From NCBI GenBank assembly GCA_964019055.1, contig OZ025211.1, forward strand, positions 4,417,835 to 4,481,834: a stretch of 64,000 bases of DNA, in the 5' to 3' direction. The position numbers were made by a program, and so were the translations under genes. Within the stretch, counting starts at the first letter, position 1; each line of letters starts with the position of its first letter. Of the stretch, positions 59,854 to 64,000 are shown one piece after another. Source of the stretch: Anthopleura xanthogrammica. Lineage: Eukaryota > Cnidaria > Anthozoa > Actiniaria > Actiniidae. Below the pieces are notes generated by a model, which was not told the origin of the DNA, made no database searches, and saw only the letters and a program-made list of their open reading frames with translations.

Positions 59854-60485
59854 ACAGCTTTAGAAGACATAGAAGGCAACAAATCTACGATACGCGCGTT
59901 ATGACCATATATTGGATGTAATCTTCACCCCGGCCATTCGTCTAAGCACCGCCCCACCGTATATAAAACGATGCGTACTGCCCGACTTAGAAGACGTAGA
60001 AGGTAGCAAATTTACGTTATGAAAAGGCACCTTAAACGCGCACTATGATCATATTGAATGTTATCTTCACCCCTCACTGAACAACGATGAGTACAGCCTT
60101 AAAGAACGTAGAAGGCAGCAAATGTACGATAGGAAAAGTAGCCTTAAACGCCGCGCGCCATAACCTTAGTAGATTTGACCTTCTCCCCAGCCTGTCGCCT
60201 TAGTACTGCCTCACCGTAAAACGATGCGTACAGCCTTAGAGAACGTAGAAGACAGCAAACCTAGGATAGGAAAAGTAGCCTTAAACGCCGCGCGCCATAA
60301 CCTTAGCAGATTTGACCTTCTCCGCAGCCTGTCGCCTTAGTACTGCCTCACCGTAAAACGATGCGTACAGCCTTAGAGAACGTAGAAGACAGCAAACCTA
60401 GGATAGGAAAAGTAGCCTTAAACGCCGCGCGCCATAACCTTAGTAGATTTGACCTTCTCCCCAGCATGTCGCCTTATTTCTGCCT
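59854..60485 (+). repeat. Satellite-like tandem array, ~137-bp period
   Basis: Five units start at about 59854, 59978, 60094, 60231 and 60368. Each has GAACGTAGAAGRCAGCAAA, a GGAAAAGTAGCCTTAAACGC-like segment, ATTTGACCTTCTCC-like and AAACGATGCGTACAGCCTTA. The last two units are nearly identical and the earlier ones progressively diverged. Confidence 0.88.
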
Positions 60486-63400
60486 TATATCTTAAAGTAC
60501 CTCACAGGGATATCAGTAGTAGGAGGAGTAGACTCGCATACTTCGTCGGTTTTCCAAGTGAATGATTAAACATTATCTCAGACGTCAATTAGATCAGGTC
60601 TGATCTTTTAGTTCTGATAAAAAATGGCGCTTGGTTAAGATATTTTATTTTTTTGGGGGGCAAGATAAACCTCATGATGAACTCACTCACCATAACATGA
60701 ATTAACCATAACCTTCATTTAGAATTTATGTGGGGAATTGTACTCACTGATTCAGACTGAAATATTCGTATCGATGATTTGTTTTTCTATAGTGTCGTTA
60801 AGTGGTCATATTCTTGGCTGATTTCGCCGTAGGTATAACAAACTAGGCAAATCCAGGGTGCTTATGATGATATTAGTGGTATCCTTAATATTTTTAAAGC
60901 GTTGTGTTGAAAATGAAAACTAATTGAATGTTCGGCTTAGGTTCATAACGGTGAATGAGTACTTTTCCGGCGATGAACGCGATAAAACAAGTTGAGGTAA
61001 AACAACTCGTTTCTACGTACGCTCGCGAAACTTCGAGTTAAAACGAGATATGAGTGTAGTTGCGACAAAGCCTTTTTTAAACTTTTTTTACCGATTTTTA
61101 CAAAATTAAACGTTTTTTTCCTGTTTTTTTACCATTTTTTTTTACAAGATTAAACGTGTTTTTTCTTCTCTTACTTTTTTTTCTTTCCATTTTTTTTTAC
61201 AAAATTAAATGTGTTTTTCCTTTTTTCCCCCTGCTCTTCATATTATTTTATCCACATTTCCAGTTGTTTTAGTTCTAGCTTTTTTTGCTTTTATTTCCTT
61301 TACCAGTATTTTTACAGCTACATACGTTTCTGGTTTTTAACTCACTCAAGATAACTGATTTTATCTCAAAAGCAAGAAAATGAACGTAAAAGCACAAGCA
61401 TTGCAGGCTTTAGGACAATAGGACAAAACAATATACGATAATTTTTCCATAGTTCAAAACAAACTTTTAGACAAAAATAATAAATACTCGTTGGAACAAA
61501 AACGTCTGACTAAGTCTGAGTAAAATAAGACAGATGATAATTTTTGACCAAGAAAACGTTAAAAACTTTTAGAGAAAAATCATAAATGCTTGTTGAAACA
61601 AAACCGTCTGAGTAAGCTGTTTAGGGTATTTTACTCATCAATAAATAATAGGCTACTTTTCGATAACAAAATTTTTGATAGAATAACATTATTTCGAGAG
61701 GTTTGTAATCTGAATGAAAAGATTCGAAATGGAAATCCCATTTACTTTTCTTAGGAGTTCTGTCGCGGTTAATGGTCTTCAAATCCGCACATTTCTGGTG
61801 CTTGCGTTATAAATGTACCTTCATGATTTTTGTAACTTTTAAAATATTAATTGTTTATTTTTGTATATTAAATATTTTTGTTGGGATTCATGGGGGATGT
61901 ATTTGATTTCCATCATCAATTTTGACTTAAGTTTGTTCGATAGAACTTTAGTTTTCTTTATGAAGGAGACATTTAAATGCTTTTATGAACAAACTCTTGT
62001 CGTGTTAGAAACACTTCAGTACAAAGCAATGCCTTTTACAATATTACAAACGACGATACTTTATGATTTCCTTACTGCTCGTAAGCTCTTAAAAATATTA
62101 TCGTCGATAGCTGTTAGTGAACGAAGAATTTCCAGGACTAATTCCTGAGCTTTCACCAATAGTTTTTGCTTTGAGTTCAGTATAGGAAAATCTCACTAGA
62201 AAGATAATGAATAAACAAATCTCACCCAAGGTGCAAAAGATAATAAAATGTTCGACCTATTGAACTCGAAAATTGCAAATCACCATCCTTTTTCAGTAGA
62301 ATTAATCCATAAAATCAACAAACACATTTCTATTTAGAACAAAAGCCCTTTTCATTTTCAGGTTACCGATTCAGACCTGTTTTAATTTACAGCTCCATTT
62401 GAAATCCTGTCTTCAGAAACCTTCCTCGGTAATTTCATCATTTCACATTTCATGTTTCTTGTTTAATAACCAAGACAATTGGATTACTTTTTGGATATCT
62501 TTAGATTTAATCTGAGCAAAATTTAATTACTATAATTGAAATGGCATTGGATCCATAGAATTCCAGGTGCGTTCACGAACAGCTATGTATAAAGCACAAA
62601 AAATGTCGCCGAGAACAAACTAGCGGCATTGGTCTTTGATCCTTTATTTCGAGGACCAGTTCCAATACAAGTGTTTGCCCTTCGCACAACTTTGATGAAC
62701 TCTTTTTTGTTTAGGCAGCGAGTATATTATGAAAAGTCAACGTAATGAAGAGACTTAAGCGAGAGCGCGGAAAATATATACAAGAATTCGGCACTGATTA
62801 AAGACCTTGTGGTTTTTTTGAATGCATTTTGGTTCGTGAAATATTAGAAAAAAAAGCTTCCTCTGTGCGCTCTTCTGTGTTATGATTATTGTCAACACAC
62901 GCAAATACGTTCTTGCCATTACAACATTCCTAGCTAATGAACTTCATTTTTAAAAATACATCATTTTATTCCAAAACCCAGGGGTCTTTGTGGATCTTAT
63001 CTTAATTTCACCCTCAAAAATGTTTTAAACTTTTAGTTGTGTCATATCTTCCAACGGGACTTGCGTCATTGGAATATAATATTTTCTTTGTTTTCTGCCT
63101 CTAGTTGAAGAAGATGTAATTCTTTCTGGAAAGTCCTAACTTTTAACTGACCTTCAATGCTATTCCCTAATCCATAAATTATTAAGTTCCAATCCATTTC
63201 CTATTTTTCTTCCATTTTATTGTCATCAGATAGGAAATGAGTAGCTGTTGGTAAGGAAGTGAGAGAATTAGTACACTTCTAAACAAATAATCCCAAAAGA
63301 TTCTTAAATATTGGTAATGCAACTGAATTGCCAAGCCTTTCCAAATAAAGTCAGTTTATCCAACGTGTCGAGATAGAATTGAAGCGTCTTTTGTTGAGTC

Positions 63401-63700
63401 GTTATGTTTGCGGTAGAAGATAACAGCCAACGAATCAAACCGCTAAAACACTCTCAACGAACATTTTCCAATAACAAGTGAAGTGAAAGGTTTTTCTTAG
63501 TCACATTGAATAAACATTTGCAGGTGCAAAGACAGATAATTATACAAGACATGTTCTTAGTTACCACTGTCTTGTCATAAATGACAACGGAGCAAAAACC
63601 GCCTTTCTTAGTTAGTTATTGTCAGTTAGTTATTAATGCGTTATTAAAGATCAATTCACTTAGGATTGGATATTACACGCCTACCTCTTTCCAAATTGCC
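60486..63700. other. Gene-free stretch with two minor tandem duplications
   Basis: At 61075-61215 a T-rich ~58-bp unit with ACAAAATTAAACGT recurs three times. At 61440-61610 a ~115-bp unit with AACTTTTAGA.AAAAAT and AAAACCGTCTGA-like motifs is duplicated. The open frame at 61861-62148 has no recognisable family. Confidence 0.5.
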
Positions 63701-63724
63701 AAATAGAACTCGCTGGCAGTTTCC

Positions 63725-63731
63725 TATAAAA
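63725..63731 (+). promoter_or_regulatory. TATA box of the small secreted peptide gene
   Basis: TATAAAA, 83 bp upstream of the ATG at 63808, within TTTCCTATAAAAAGCC. The spacing fits a ~50-bp 5' UTR. Confidence 0.65.
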
Positions 63732-63807
63732 AGCCAGCAACATTCCCTAGAATTCACATCCACTGTTTGCTACTCCTAACGTACACGATTTTAAAACGGC
63801 TGAAAAG

Positions 63808-63951
63808 ATGAAGTCAGAAATAACCATGGCAGTTTGTCTTTCTGTTCTCGCTATTCTGGTCTTATCGACTACAGTTACTGAGGCGTTACCGCGCTGTAGA
63901 CCAGGCGCCATGCTTTGTCGACCAAAGAGCGGACGAAATTTAATAGAAAAG
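63808..63951 (+). CDS. Small secreted peptide precursor, first exon (partial)
   Basis: The ATG at 63808 opens a 48-codon exon that ends exactly at a consensus donor, AAG|GTAAGT (63952). In-frame translation into the intron meets TGA at once, so splicing is required. The N-terminus is a clear signal peptide (hydrophobic AVCLSVLAILVLSTTV, likely cut after TEA). It leaves LPRCRPGAMLCRPKSGRNLI, a basic segment with two cysteines spaced C-x6-C and a Gly-Arg that could be an amidation and cleavage site (..CRPKS-GR). Together with the TATA box this looks like a neuropeptide, other bioactive peptide or small secreted protein gene. The remaining exons are beyond the window, and I do not recognise the family. 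Confidence 0.65.
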
Positions 63952-64000
63952 GTAAGTTGATGGTATCTTAACTTTTTTTTGCCATATTCCTATTCAATAC

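Noticed and set aside
61861..62148. 95-codon open frame
   Set aside because: Compositional AT-rich sequence, no recognisable family and no promoter or splice evidence.

Overview
The window looks like eukaryotic, animal nuclear DNA. It has spliced genes with GT-AG introns of a few hundred bases, a UBE2H and a ZC3HC1 homologue, tRNA-derived SINEs, MITEs, a Ty3/gypsy LTR retrotransposon, Penelope-like remnants and long microsatellites. DD3-3-type secreted proteins, gamma-glutamylcyclotransferase-like genes and this repeat spectrum fit an anthozoan cnidarian (coral or sea anemone) best. That placement is an inference; no marker here fixes the species.

Layout. (1) 1-2857, minus: the first exons of a ZC3HC1/NIPA homologue that continues off the left edge. 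Just upstream of its start lies a perfect 184-unit CATC array (3075-3810). (2) 3945-23530: a four-gene local cluster. Two 13-exon paralogues of the secreted protein DD3-3 lie on the minus strand (3945-11137 and 16929-23530). Between them sit two intronless, plus-strand gamma-glutamylcyclotransferase-like genes (13102-13569 and 15181-15648), the second with Asp in place of the presumed catalytic Glu. Introns and spacers carry SINEs, MITEs and hairpin repeats. (3) 27010-32743, minus: a complete seven-exon UBE2H (ubiquitin-conjugating enzyme E2 H), with an ETS-CRE composite motif upstream. (4) 34901-43142: a Ty3/gypsy element whose 265-bp LTRs look identical although its pol is broken and two DNA-transposon-like insertions sit inside it. 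(5) 43217-52800: a repeat field with Penelope-like debris, a duplicated ~560-bp repeat and SINEs. (6) 52910-55157, plus: a two-exon MFSD6-like transporter gene. (7) 55158-63700: mostly gene-free, with a hairpin MITE, a ~137-bp satellite and other tandem repeats. (8) 63808 to the right end, plus: the first exon of a small secreted peptide precursor behind a clear TATA box.

How the genes relate. UBE2H and ZC3HC1 are also close neighbours on one strand in vertebrates, as I recall, so they may be an old linkage into which the DD3-3/GGCT-like cluster was inserted or expanded. No operon or other functional coupling is visible. The DD3-3/GGCT-like cluster is the best candidate for lineage-specific biology. 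I found no sequence that clearly demonstrates an entirely new molecular system. Exon limits were derived by hand from splice signals, reading-frame continuity and paralogue comparison.
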